Below are positions 16,692 to 26,024 of a stretch of DNA of 49,960 bases, in pieces. This stretch comes from Actinomycetes bacterium (GTDB taxonomy: Bacteria; Actinomycetota; Acidimicrobiia; Acidimicrobiales; Ilumatobacteraceae): positions 1 through 49,960 of the forward strand of contig JANXUX010000281.1 of NCBI GenBank assembly GCA_025351965.1. Reading direction: 5' to 3'. The notes beneath the pieces were generated by a model. The model saw only the letters and a list, made by a program, of their open reading frames with translations, was not told the DNA's origin and ran no database searches. Both the position numbers and the translations under genes were made by a program. Each line of letters opens with the position of its first letter. Positions within the stretch are counted from its first letter, which is position 1.

Positions 16692-18071
16692 TCAGCGGCG
16701 GACGGTCGTGCCGGTCTTGGTGGTCTCGACCAGCCAACCGTCGGCCTGCAGTTCGGCGCGCAGCGCGTCGGCGAGGGCGAAGTCCTTGGCGGCGCGCGCC
16801 TGGTCGAGCGCTGATGCCCTGGCGAGCACGTCGGCGGGCACGTCGTCCGCAGTCTTGAGCACGAGTCCGACGGCCGCGCACAGCTCGCGCACCGTCGTCG
16901 CCAGCGTCGCAGCGAGGGCCAAATCGCCGGCGTCGACGGCTGCGTTGCCGCGCCGGGCGGCATCGAACACGAGTGCCATCGCGTTCGCGGTGTCGAGGTC
17001 GTCGTCCATCCGCGCCCGGAATGCGTCGACGATCGAGGGGTCGCCGGGCACCGACGCCACGCCGGCGTCGGTTGCGCGCCGGGCAAACGTGTCGAGGCCG
17101 CCGAGGGCGCGCTCGGCAGCACCGACGGTGTCGGTGTTGACGCTGACCGGCGAGCGGTAGTGGCTCTGGAGTAGGAGCAGGCGGTAGCTGCGCGGATCCA
17201 TCGTGTCGACGAGGTCGAGCAGGGTCGTGAAGTTGCCGAGGCTCTTGGACATCTTCTCGCCGTCGGCATCGACCACGAACGCGTGGTGCATCCAGTGGTT
17301 GGCGAAGCCCTTGCCGAGCGCAACGGCCTGGGCACGCTCGTTCTCGTGGTGAGGGAACTTGAGGTCCTGGCCGCCGGTGTGCAGGTCGAAGTGCTCGCCG
17401 AGCAGGGCCAGGCTCATCACCACGCACTCGCTGTGCCAGCCGGGACGGCCATCGCCCCACGGCGACGGCCAGCTCGGCTCGCTGCTCCCGTCAGCTTTGG
17501 GCTTGGTGAACTTCCACAGCGCGAAGTCGGCGGCAGCGCGCTTGTTCTCGGCGCCGAAAACCTCGCGGTCGCCGCCACCGGTGAGCATGTCCTCCAGCCG
17601 CTGGTGGGTGAGCAGGCCGTAGTCGGCCACCGAGGCGACCGACATGTAGATGCCGTCGTCAGTGACATATGCAGCGTCGCGCTCGATCAGATCGGCGATG
17701 AGGGTCACCATCTCGGTGACGTAGTCCGTCGCGTGCGGGACGTCGGTCGGACGGAGCACACCCATCGCGTCCATCGCCTGCCACCACAGCGCCTCGTTCT
17801 CGGCGGTGATCTCCTGCCACGGCCGGCCCTCACGGGCAGCGCGATCGATGATCTTGTCCTCGATGTCGGTGATGTTGCTGACGTGGCGCACGGTGAGCCC
17901 GGTGGACTCGAGGTAGCGGCGCAGGATGTCGTACATCAGCGTCGACCGGCCGTGGCCGATGTGGGGCGGGCCGTACACCGTTGGCCCGCAGACGTAGACG
18001 CTCACCACGCCGGGATCGCGCATCGCGAGCGGGCGAACGGTTCGTGTCGCGGTGTCGTACAGGTTCAGCAT
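16692..18071 (-). CDS. cysS: Cysteinyl-tRNA synthetase
   Basis: MLNLYDTATRTVRPLAMRDPGVVSVYVCGPTVYGPPHIGHGR (HIGH), DGEKMSKSLGNF (KMSKS), FDLHTGGQDLKFPHHENERAQ. Confidence 0.97.
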   Translation of the reverse strand: MLNLYDTATRTVRPLAMRDPGVVSVYVCGPTVYGPPHIGHGRSTLMYDILRRYLESTGLTVRHVSNITDIEDKIIDRAAREGRPWQEITAENEALWWQAMDAMGVLRPTDVPHATDYVTEMVTLIADLIERDAAYVTDDGIYMSVASVADYGLLTHQRLEDMLTGGGDREVFGAENKRAAADFALWKFTKPKADGSSEPSWPSPWGDGRPGWHSECVVMSLALLGEHFDLHTGGQDLKFPHHENERAQAVALGKGFANHWMHHAFVVDADGEKMSKSLGNFTTLLDLVDTMDPRSYRLLLLQSHYRSPVSVNTDTVGAAERALGGLDTFARRATDAGVASVPGDPSIVDAFRARMDDDLDTANAMALVFDAARRGNAAVDAGDLALAATLATTVRELCAAVGLVLKTADDVPADVLARASALDQARAAKDFALADALRAELQADGWLVETTKTGTTVRR

Positions 18072-18841
18072 GGGTCGACAGCGTATGCCGCTGCCGACCC
18101 GACATCCATGACATTCAGCGCCGCGACTGCACCGACCACGAGCGTCGCCGGTGACTCGACGGCGAGCGCTGCGAGCTGATCGAGGCGGCACCGCTCGACC
18201 AGCTGCTGGTCGGTCGTCGCCCGGCGGATCGCGGCGACAGGCGTGTGGGCGGCCAGGCCTCCGGCCATCAATGCGTCGGCAATGACCCCGCGCTCGGCGA
18301 CGCCCATCAGGATCACGATGGTGCCGCCGGACTGGGCGAGCGCGGTCCAGTTGACCGGCAACTCGCCGAACTGGCGGTGACCAGTGACGACGGTGAACGA
18401 CGCGGCGAGACCGCGGTAGGTGACTGGGATGCCGGCCGCGGCAGGCGCTGCGACGGCCGACGTGATGCCCGGGACGACCTCACACGCGAACCCTGCGGCC
18501 GCGAGGACGACTGCCTCTTCTCCCCCACGGCCGAACACGAACGGGTCGCCGCCCTTGAGCCGCACGATGCGCTTGCCCTCGGTTGCGAGGCGCACGAGCA
18601 AGGTGTTCGTCAACTCCTGGGCGACTCCGGCGCCGGGCCGCTTGCCGACATCGATCAACTCTGCGTCGGGCCGCACGAGCGCGAGCACCCCGGCCCCGAC
18701 GAGCGCGTCGTGGACGACGACATCCGCTTCGGCGATCAGACGCGCGGCGCGGACCGTCAACAGTTCGGGGTCACCGGGACCGGCACCCACCAGCGCGATG
18801 TGACCCGGTGACGACGCCGGAACGGTCCGTGCTGCGTTCAT
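18065..18841 (-). CDS. cobA: Uroporphyrinogen-III C-methyltransferase (SUMT)
   Basis: GHIALVGAGPGDPELLTVRAARLIAEADVVVHDALV, VRLKGGDPFVFGRGGEE, VVPGITSAVAAPAAAGIPVTYRG. Overlaps cysS by 7 nt. ATG start at 18841 is more likely than the upstream GTG at 18859. Confidence 0.93.
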   Translation of the reverse strand: MNAARTVPASSPGHIALVGAGPGDPELLTVRAARLIAEADVVVHDALVGAGVLALVRPDAELIDVGKRPGAGVAQELTNTLLVRLATEGKRIVRLKGGDPFVFGRGGEEAVVLAAAGFACEVVPGITSAVAAPAAAGIPVTYRGLAASFTVVTGHRQFGELPVNWTALAQSGGTIVILMGVAERGVIADALMAGGLAAHTPVAAIRRATTDQQLVERCRLDQLAALAVESPATLVVGAVAALNVMDVGSAAAYAVDPC

Positions 18842-18886
18842 GTCACCACACACCATCACAATTGATGATGTGTGGTGACATGAACG
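18835..18886. promoter_or_regulatory. 24-bp inverted repeat (1 mismatch, 4-nt loop) enclosing the cobA start codon
   Basis: CGTTCATGTCACCACACACCATCA (18835-18858) / caat / TGATGATGTGTGGTGACATGAACG (18863-18886). Confidence 0.75.
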
Positions 18887-18901
18887 TGGGGTGAGGGGGT
18901 G

Positions 18902-20200
18902 TCACGGGGCGATGGAGGTGACCATCGCCGCGGCGGCGGTCGTGTTCGTCGCCTCGTCGATGAGGATCAACCGGCCACCGTCAGGGTTGTCGACGTACCG
19001 ATCGGCGACGACGGGCTCGCTGAGGTGCAGGCGGACGTGACCGAGGTCGTTCAGGCCGAGCTGGTCGGTCGGTGCGCGGTCGAGGGTGGCGAGATCGTGG
19101 CGGTGGTCGATCGCAACGACCGTGGCCCGCCCGGTGCGGCTGCCGTGCTTGAACCACCAGCGGCTGCCGACGGTGAGCGGCTGGTCGATCATCCAGCAGA
19201 TGTCGGCCTCGACCGTCTCGCCGACGCCGGGAGCGGTCGTCGAATCGGCCGTGACGAGCACATCGCCGCGTGCGACATCGACCGTGTCGGCGAGCTCGAC
19301 GACGAGTGCGTGGCCGATCTCGGCGACCTCGACCGGCTTGCCGGCGCGGTGCAGCGCGGCGACGGTGGTGCGGATCCCGGCTGGCTGCACGATGACGGCG
19401 TCGCCGACGGCGAGCGATCCACCGGCGAGGACGCCTGCGTAGCCACGGAAGTCGGCGAACTCGCCGCCCTGGGGACGAATCACGCGTTGCACGTGCACGC
19501 GAGAACCCACCTCGACGCGAGGCTGGTTGTCGAACTCCTCGAGCAGCTCGAGCAGCGGCGGGCCGTCGTACCATGGCGTGTGCGTCGAGCCGTCGACGAC
19601 GTTGTCGCCGAGCAGGGCCGAGAGCGGGATCGCGACGACCGGCACCGGCGTCGGCAGGGCACGCACGTACTCGTCGACTTCTTTGGCGATGTTCGTGAAC
19701 TCGTTCTCGTCCCAGTCGATGAGGTCCATCTTGTTGACGGCGACGACGATGCCCTTGACCCCGAGCAGGGTGGCGATGAACGCATGGCGGCGGGTCTGCT
19801 CGACGACGCCGTGGCGAGCGTCGACGAGCACGATCGCGACGTCTGCGGTCGAGGCGCCGGTGACCATGTTGCGTGTGTACTGCGCATGGCCGGGCGTGTC
19901 GGCGACGATGAAGCTGCGCCGGGTCGTCGCGAAGTAGCGGTGGGCGACGTCGATGGTGATGCCCTGCTCGCGCTCGGCGCGCAGGCCGTCGGTCAGCAGG
20001 GCGAGGTTCGTCTCGCCGTCGCCGTAGCGGCGACTGGCCTTGACGACGGCGCTGAGCTGATCCTCGAACACCGTCTTGGTGTCGTGCAGCAGACGGCCGA
20101 TCAGGGTGCTCTTGCCGTCGTCGACCGAGCCGGCCGTGGCGATGCGGAGCGTGCCGAGCTGGCCGGTGCGTCGTGGTGCGATTGCGGTTGCTGTGCTCAC
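18902..20200 (-). CDS. cysN: Sulfate adenylyltransferase subunit 1 (GTPase)
   Basis: LRIATAGSVDDGKSTLIGRLLHDTKTVFEDQLSAV, DTPGHAQYTRNMVTGAS, VAVNKMDLIDWDE. GTG start overlaps the cysD stop (TAGTG). Confidence 0.96.
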   Translation of the reverse strand: MSTATAIAPRRTGQLGTLRIATAGSVDDGKSTLIGRLLHDTKTVFEDQLSAVVKASRRYGDGETNLALLTDGLRAEREQGITIDVAHRYFATTRRSFIVADTPGHAQYTRNMVTGASTADVAIVLVDARHGVVEQTRRHAFIATLLGVKGIVVAVNKMDLIDWDENEFTNIAKEVDEYVRALPTPVPVVAIPLSALLGDNVVDGSTHTPWYDGPPLLELLEEFDNQPRVEVGSRVHVQRVIRPQGGEFADFRGYAGVLAGGSLAVGDAVIVQPAGIRTTVAALHRAGKPVEVAEIGHALVVELADTVDVARGDVLVTADSTTAPGVGETVEADICWMIDQPLTVGSRWWFKHGSRTGRATVVAIDHRHDLATLDRAPTDQLGLNDLGHVRLHLSEPVVADRYVDNPDGGRLILIDEATNTTAAAAMVTSIAP

Positions 20201-21180
20201 TAGAAGTAGCCCTCTCGCTTGCGGTCTTCCATGGCGGATTCGCTGAACGTGTCGTCGGCGCGTGTGGCGCCGCGCTCGGTGATGCGTGCGGCCGCCACTT
20301 CGGCGATCACGTCCCACACGGTGCTGGCAGTGGACTCGACGGCGCCGGTGCAGCTGGCGTCGCCGACGGTGCGGTAGCGCACCACCGCGTCGAACGGCTC
20401 TTCGCCGGGCTCGAGCACCACCGGACCACCGACGGACAGCAGCATGCCGTCACGCTCGACGACCGTGCGGGTGTGGCTGTAGTAGATGGTCGGCAGCTCG
20501 ACCTCGTGGAGGGCGATGTAGTTCCAGATGTCGACCTCGGTCCAGTTCGACAGCGGGAACGCGCGGAGGTGCTCGCCTTTGCGAATGCGCGCGTTGAGTA
20601 CGCCCCACGGCTCGGGCCGCTGCTGGCGCGGATCCCAACGGCCCTGGCGATCGCGGAAGCTGAGGATGCGCTCCTTGGCGCGGGCCTTGTCCTCGTCGCG
20701 GCGGCCACCGCCGAACGCGGCGTCGAAACCGTGCTCGGCGATCGCGTCGAGCAGTGTCACGGACTGGAGCCGGTTGCGGCTGGCCCGGGGGCCGGTGTCC
20801 TCGACGACGCGTCCGGAGTCGATGGACGCCTGCACGCTGGCGACCACGAGGCGGACGCCAGTTTGGGCGACGAAGCGGTCGCGGTAGTCGATGACCTCGG
20901 CGAAGTTGTGTCCGGTGTCGACGTGCATGACGGGAAACGGCAGGCGGGCCGGGGCGAACGCGAGCAGAGCGAGGTGCAGCAGGACCGCTGAGTCCTTGCC
21001 ACCGCTGAACAGCAGCACCGGGTTCTCGCACTCGGCGGCGACCTCACGGATGATCGTGATGGCCTCGTCGGTCAGCGCACCGAGGTGCAGGCTGGCCTGG
21101 GCGGCGGCCGTGGTGCCCAACGCGCCGCGGCTGTCGGCAGGGGCGCCGCGGCTGCCCGCCGGTTCGAGGTCGGTGCTCAT
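20200..21180 (-). CDS. cysD: Sulfate adenylyltransferase subunit 2
   Basis: PVLLFSGGKDSAVLLHLALLAFAPARLPFPVMHVDTGHNFAEVIDYRDR; C-terminal TFSESAMEDRKREGYF. Confidence 0.97.
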   Translation of the reverse strand: MSTDLEPAGSRGAPADSRGALGTTAAAQASLHLGALTDEAITIIREVAAECENPVLLFSGGKDSAVLLHLALLAFAPARLPFPVMHVDTGHNFAEVIDYRDRFVAQTGVRLVVASVQASIDSGRVVEDTGPRASRNRLQSVTLLDAIAEHGFDAAFGGGRRDEDKARAKERILSFRDRQGRWDPRQQRPEPWGVLNARIRKGEHLRAFPLSNWTEVDIWNYIALHEVELPTIYYSHTRTVVERDGMLLSVGGPVVLEPGEEPFDAVVRYRTVGDASCTGAVESTASTVWDVIAEVAAARITERGATRADDTFSESAMEDRKREGYF

Positions 21181-21830
21181 CCGTGCAGCCCGCACTCGGT
21201 CTTGGCGCTGCCGGCCCAACGGCCGCCACGCTTGTCCTCGCCGGGGGCGACGGGGCGGGTGCATGGCCAGCAGCCGATCGAGGGGTATCCGCGTTCGGTC
21301 AGCGGGTTCGCCGGCAGTTCGTGGAGCTGGGCGTAGAGCGCCATGTCGTCGTCGGTGTAGGCGGCGAGCGGGTTGAGCTTGACGATGTTGCGGCCGATGT
21401 CGTAGCTGGCCACGGGAGCGTTGGCGCGGGTCGGGCCGTCGGCACGGCGGACGCCGGTGACCCAGGCGCGCTTGGCCTCCAGCGAACGGTTCAGCGGCTC
21501 GACCTTGCGGATCGCGCAGCAACCCTCCATGTCGGTCTGCCAGAGATTGTCCGGCTGCACAGACGGGAGGGGGTGGACGATGCGCAAATTGAGGTCGAGG
21601 GTCCTGGTCAGCTCGTCGACGAGCCACTTGGTCTCGGCGAACAGGTATTGCGTGTCGAGCAGCACGATCTCGATGCCGGGAACGGCGGTGGCCGCCACGT
21701 GTACGAGGACGGCATCTTCGAAACTGGCCGTGACGACCAGACCGTCGACGCCGAACTGCTCGGCAGCCCAGCGCAAGGTGTCGGCAGGCTGGCCGGTCTC
21801 GAGCGAAGCGGGGAAGGTGATCAACGACAT
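21177..21830 (-). CDS. cysH: Assimilatory adenylylsulfate (APS) reductase, Fe-S type
   Basis: PAPS/APS reductase fold plus CC (MEGCCAIRKVEPL) and CxxC (GCWPCTRPV) pairs diagnostic of 4Fe-4S APS reductases. ATGA overlap with cysD. Start at MSLITF, with TATAGT 6 nt upstream. Confidence 0.93.
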   Translation of the reverse strand: MSLITFPASLETGQPADTLRWAAEQFGVDGLVVTASFEDAVLVHVAATAVPGIEIVLLDTQYLFAETKWLVDELTRTLDLNLRIVHPLPSVQPDNLWQTDMEGCCAIRKVEPLNRSLEAKRAWVTGVRRADGPTRANAPVASYDIGRNIVKLNPLAAYTDDDMALYAQLHELPANPLTERGYPSIGCWPCTRPVAPGEDKRGGRWAGSAKTECGLHG

Positions 21831-21841
21831 CGGGGCACTAT

Positions 21842-21882
21842 ATCCTGACAAATCCGATCACCTTTAGGGTAATGGTCAGGAT
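21842..21882. promoter_or_regulatory. Spaced inverted repeat ATCCTGAC-N25-GTCAGGAT in the cysH/siroheme-gene divergent promoter region
   Basis: Perfect 8-bp arms (21842-21849, 21875-21882). The proximal arm overlaps the first base of the putative cysH -10 (TATAGT, 21837-21842 on the minus strand). Confidence 0.55.
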
Positions 21883-21934
21883 TCACGCGCAGTTGACCGC
21901 TGCCCGGCCCGATCAGGGCCGGTACTGTGCGCAC

Positions 21935-22525
21935 ATGGCGTTCCCGTATCCCGTCTTCTTGGACCTGACCGGCGTCGCTGTGCTGGTCGTGGGCGGCGGA
22001 CCGGTGGCTCTGCGCAAGGCCCAGGGCTTGGCCGAGTCCGGCGCGATCGTGACCGTCGTCGCCCCGACGATCGTCGAAGGCTTGGTCGACGTCGCCACCC
22101 ACCTGCTGCGACGTCCGTACGAGTCGAGCGATGTCGAGGGGTTCCAGTTGGTCATGACCGCGACGAACGACCCGGAGGTCAATGCTCAGGTCGGTCGCGA
22201 CGCAACAGCGCTCCAGATCTGGGTCAACAGCGCCGACGACCGCGACAACTGCTCGTTCATCCTTCCCGCCGTCGCCCGACGCGGCCTGATCACCGTCGCC
22301 GTCAGCACCGGCGGCTCCAGCCCCGCACTCGCCGGACGGCTACGCACCGACATCGCGACCACGCACCTGACTGCTGCCACCGAGTTCGCGGCCGCCGATC
22401 TCGGTCGTCAACGCGCCGAGATCCACGCGACCGGCGCGAGCACCGAGGACATCGACTGGACCGAACGGGTCGAGGTGGCATTGCGGGGCGAAACCGAATC
22501 GGGAGCCGGTCGGGACGCTCGGTAG
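21935..22525 (+). CDS. Precorrin-2 dehydrogenase / sirohydrochlorin ferrochelatase-like (CysG N-terminal / Met8p type)
   Basis: MAFPYPVFLDLTGVAVLVVGGGPVALRKAQGLAESGAIVTVVAP; NSADDRDNCSFILPAVARRGLITVAVSTGGSSPALA. Confidence 0.92.
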   Translation: MAFPYPVFLDLTGVAVLVVGGGPVALRKAQGLAESGAIVTVVAPTIVEGLVDVATHLLRRPYESSDVEGFQLVMTATNDPEVNAQVGRDATALQIWVNSADDRDNCSFILPAVARRGLITVAVSTGGSSPALAGRLRTDIATTHLTAATEFAAADLGRQRAEIHATGASTEDIDWTERVEVALRGETESGAGRDAR

Positions 22526-22537
22526 CCTGGACGCCTT

Positions 22538-25096
22538 ATGAGCACGATTCCGGACAAGCCGTCACTCGATGGCATCGAAGCCCGGTGGAGCCAGCGATGG
22601 AACACCGACGGCACCTACTCCTTCGATCGTTCGGCGACCCGTGATCAGGTCTTCAGCATCGACACGCCCCCGCCCACCGTCAGCGGCTCGCTGCACATGG
22701 GCCACGTGTTCAGCTACACCCACACCGACATCATCGCCCGCTACCAGCGGATGATCGGCAAGCAGGTCTTCTACCCGATCGGTTGGGACGACAACGGCCT
22801 GGCGACCGAGCGCCGCGTCCAGAACTACTTCGGCGTCCGCTGCGATCCGTCGCTGCCCTTCGAGGCGGGCCTCGAGCCGCCGTTCCGCGGTGATCCACCC
22901 AAGGACCATCGCGCGATCCCCGTGTCGCGCCCGAACTTCATCACCCTCTGCGAGGAACTGACTGCTCACGACGAGGCGATCTTCGAGGACGTGCTCCGCC
23001 GGCTCGGCCTGTCCTATGACTGGTCGATGCTCTACACGACCATCGACGAGCACTGCCGCCGGGCCAGCCAGAAGGCGTTCCTGCACAACCTCGCCCGCAG
23101 CGAGGCCTACACCCAGGACGCGCCGACGCTGTGGGACGTGGACTACAAGACCGCCGTCGCCCAGGCCGAGATGGAAGACCGGGACATGGCCGGCGCCTAC
23201 CATCAGATCGCGTTCCACCGCGTCGACGGGGCTGGCGATGTCGTGATCGACACGACCCGCCCGGAGCTGTTGGCGGCCTGCGTTGCGCTCGTCGCCCATC
23301 CGTCCGACGCCCGCTACGAGCCGCTGTTCGGCACGCTCGTGACCACGCCGTTGTTCGGCGTGCAGGTGCCGATCCTGGCCCATCACCTCGCTGATCCGGA
23401 GAAGGGCACCGGCATCGCGATGATCTGTACGTTCGGTGACACCACCGACGTCACCTGGTGGCGCGAGCTGAACCTCGAGTCGCGCGCGATCGTCGCCCGC
23501 GACGGCCGCCTGCTGGCCGAGACGCCGTGGATCACCGACGCCGACGGTCAGGCTCGCTACGCCGAGCTCGTCGGGCGCAGCACCAAGCAGGCCCAGAAGC
23601 AGATCGTCGAGATGCTCCGCACCTCGGGCGAACTGCTCGGCGAGCCGCGCCCGATCCAGCACCCGGTCAAGTTCTACGAGCGTGGTGACAGACCGCTGGA
23701 GATCGTCGCCAGCCGTCAGTGGTACATCCGCAACGGTGGTCGCGAGGAGCAGCTGCGCACCGATCTCGTCGCCCGCGGCGCCGAGATCACCTGGCATCCG
23801 GCGCACATGCAGCACCGCTACACGAACTGGGTCGACGGCCTCAACGGTGACTGGCTGATCAGTCGGCAGCGGTTCTTCGGCGTGCCGGTGCCGATCTGGT
23901 ACGCACTCGATGCCGACGCCAACCCCGACTACGACACGCCGCTGGTGCCCGACGAGTCGCGGCTGCCGATCGACCCGTCCACCGATGCCCCGTCCGGCTA
24001 CACCGAGGACCAGCGCGGCGTCGCGGGCGGCTTCATCGGTGACCCCGACGTGATGGATACGTGGGCGACGTCGTCGCTGACGCCTCAGATCGCCGGACGC
24101 TGGAGCGAGGACGGCGACGACCTGTTCGCCCGAGTCTTCCCGATGGACATGCGCGCCCAGGCCCACGACATCATCCGCACCTGGCTGTTCTCGACCGTCG
24201 TCCGCAGCCACTGGGAGCACGGCGTCGCACCCTGGAAGCACGCCGCGATCAGCGGCTGGATCCTCGACCCCGACCGCAAGAAGATGTCGAAGTCGAAGGG
24301 CAACGTCGTCACCCCGCTCGGTCTGTTCGAGCAATACAGCACCGACGCGGTGCGCTACTGGGCCGGCTCGGCCCGCGGCGGAACCGACACCGCGTACAGC
24401 GAGGAGCAGATGAAGGTCGGCCGCAAGCTGGCGATGAAGCTGCTCAATGTGAGCAAGTTCGTGCTCAGCTTCGGTGATCCCGCCGCTGACAACCGCGCCG
24501 CTGACAACCCGGTCGACACCTCGATGCTCGCCCGCCTCGCGACGCTCGTCGGCGAGTGCACGACTGCCTTCGAAGGCTTCGATTACGCCCGTTCGCTCGA
24601 GCGCACCGAGGCGTTCTTCTGGTGGTTCTGCGACGACTACGTGGAGCTGGTCAAGAGCCGCGCCTACGGCACCCACGGCGATGACGCGGCGGCGAGTGCG
24701 CGGGTCGCACTGCGCGCTGCGCTGAGCACGCTGCAGCGATTGTTCGCACCATTCATCCCGTTCACCACCGAGGAAGTGTGGAGCTGGTGGAACGACGGGT
24801 CGATCCACATCGCGCCGTGGCCGACAGCGGCTTCGAGCACGATTGGTGATCCGGCGCTGCTCGACGTCATCTGCGAGATCGTCGCCCAGGTCCGCCGGGC
24901 CAAAACGGAGTCCAAGGTCACCCAGCGGGCCGGCGTCGAACGCCTCGTCGTCACCGCCCCGGCCGCCACCCAGGCGGCCATCGAGGCCGGCCGCGCGGAC
25001 ATCTCCGATGCCGGATCGATCGGTGCCTTCGAGGTCGTCGACGGTGACAAGGTCCGCTGCGAGATCGTCCTCGCCCCCGTCGAGCCCGTCGCCTGA
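22538..25096 (+). CDS. valS: Valyl-tRNA synthetase
   Basis: DTPPPTVSGSLHMGHVFSYTHTDIIARYQRM, GWDDNGLATERRVQN, KKMSKSKGNVVTPL. Confidence 0.95.
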   Translation: MSTIPDKPSLDGIEARWSQRWNTDGTYSFDRSATRDQVFSIDTPPPTVSGSLHMGHVFSYTHTDIIARYQRMIGKQVFYPIGWDDNGLATERRVQNYFGVRCDPSLPFEAGLEPPFRGDPPKDHRAIPVSRPNFITLCEELTAHDEAIFEDVLRRLGLSYDWSMLYTTIDEHCRRASQKAFLHNLARSEAYTQDAPTLWDVDYKTAVAQAEMEDRDMAGAYHQIAFHRVDGAGDVVIDTTRPELLAACVALVAHPSDARYEPLFGTLVTTPLFGVQVPILAHHLADPEKGTGIAMICTFGDTTDVTWWRELNLESRAIVARDGRLLAETPWITDADGQARYAELVGRSTKQAQKQIVEMLRTSGELLGEPRPIQHPVKFYERGDRPLEIVASRQWYIRNGGREEQLRTDLVARGAEITWHPAHMQHRYTNWVDGLNGDWLISRQRFFGVPVPIWYALDADANPDYDTPLVPDESRLPIDPSTDAPSGYTEDQRGVAGGFIGDPDVMDTWATSSLTPQIAGRWSEDGDDLFARVFPMDMRAQAHDIIRTWLFSTVVRSHWEHGVAPWKHAAISGWILDPDRKKMSKSKGNVVTPLGLFEQYSTDAVRYWAGSARGGTDTAYSEEQMKVGRKLAMKLLNVSKFVLSFGDPAADNRAADNPVDTSMLARLATLVGECTTAFEGFDYARSLERTEAFFWWFCDDYVELVKSRAYGTHGDDAAASARVALRAALSTLQRLFAPFIPFTTEEVWSWWNDGSIHIAPWPTAASSTIGDPALLDVICEIVAQVRRAKTESKVTQRAGVERLVVTAPAATQAAIEAGRADISDAGSIGAFEVVDGDKVRCEIVLAPVEPVA

Positions 25097-25174
25097 ACGG
25101 CCCGGCCGAGGGCCGCGTCATCGTCGGTCGCCCGACCGACCCGGCGGACGTGTATGAAATGACCGAGTCGTCAT

Positions 25175-25201
25175 CCTGGCCTGACACGTTGTCAACCCAG
25201 G
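25175..25201. promoter_or_regulatory. 27-nt imperfect palindrome CCTGGCC-TGACA-CGT-TGTCA-ACCCAGG
   Basis: Nested CCTGG/CCAGG and TGACA/TGTCA arms symmetric about 25188. Confidence 0.4.
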
Positions 25202-25444
25202 CTGACCGATCGCACTGAACACACATCACGCCGGAACCTTTCGCCAGTCGGACGGCGATCACCCGCATCCAATCCCGGCCGATCCGACGATCGGCTGCAG
25301 AGCCCCGCCCTTCGCGGCACAGGCCTCCGGCGAGAGGCACCCGCAGACACCATCGCATCAGTGGCTCTGGCGCTCGGCCCGGTGAGGCCTGGCCGGCCGG
25401 GGCCCCGATGCCGGAACGTCACACCCCTCGCATAGACCGTCGGC

Positions 25445-25777
25445 ATGGACGTCCACCTCCACCTCACCTCGTTGATCGACGATCTGCTCTCCGACGACCC
25501 CCGCGCTGAGCTGATCGCATATCGCCGGCTGACGGTGGATGAGTTGCCGTGGCTCGAACAGCGGGTCGTCGCCTTGGCCCGACGGGAGGGTTGGGCGTGG
25601 GCGCCCATCGCCCGACTGCTGGGGCGTACCCGGCAGAGCGTGCACCAGCGGTTCCACCGAGCGATGATCGCCCTGCGGCCCGATCCGAGCCTGGCCAAGC
25701 ACCGTCAGGAGGCAACGTTCGCGAGCATCGCCGACGAGGTGCGCCGCCGCAACGAGGAGGATCCGATCGGCTGGTGA
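25445..25777 (+). CDS. Small helix-turn-helix protein (sigma-70 region 4-like)
   Basis: VVALARREGWAWAPIARLLGRTRQSVHQRFHRAM is a clear HTH. Confidence 0.75.
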   Translation: MDVHLHLTSLIDDLLSDDPRAELIAYRRLTVDELPWLEQRVVALARREGWAWAPIARLLGRTRQSVHQRFHRAMIALRPDPSLAKHRQEATFASIADEVRRRNEEDPIGW

Positions 25778-25971
25778 CCGCGAAACGAAACACGGTCGCC
25801 GCCGGTCACTACCAGGTCTTTCTTTGCACATCCTTTGATTCTGGTTGTCCGAGCGTTTGCAGATCGGAGTGCATCATGATCCCGTACCAACAAGCGTGTC
25901 CCGCCTGGTTCGCTCCTCAGTCTCGCTGTCCCGCCCGACGGAGCAACTGGACGGACACACGTTTCGGCTGT

Positions 25972-26021
25972 CGCCGTCAGCTGCTGATTTCACTTCCCGT
26001 CGCGATCAGCAGCTGACGGCG
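25972..26021. terminator. 17-bp perfect hairpin between convergent genes, probable bidirectional terminator
   Basis: CGCCGTCAGCTGCTGAT (25972-25988), 16-nt loop, ATCAGCAGCTGACGGCG (26005-26021), then cagtcattttt on the + strand. Confidence 0.6.
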
Positions 26022-26024
26022 CAG

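Noticed and set aside
22562-24808. 748-aa minus-strand ORF antisense to valS
   Set aside because: Shadow ORF; valS motifs are unambiguous.
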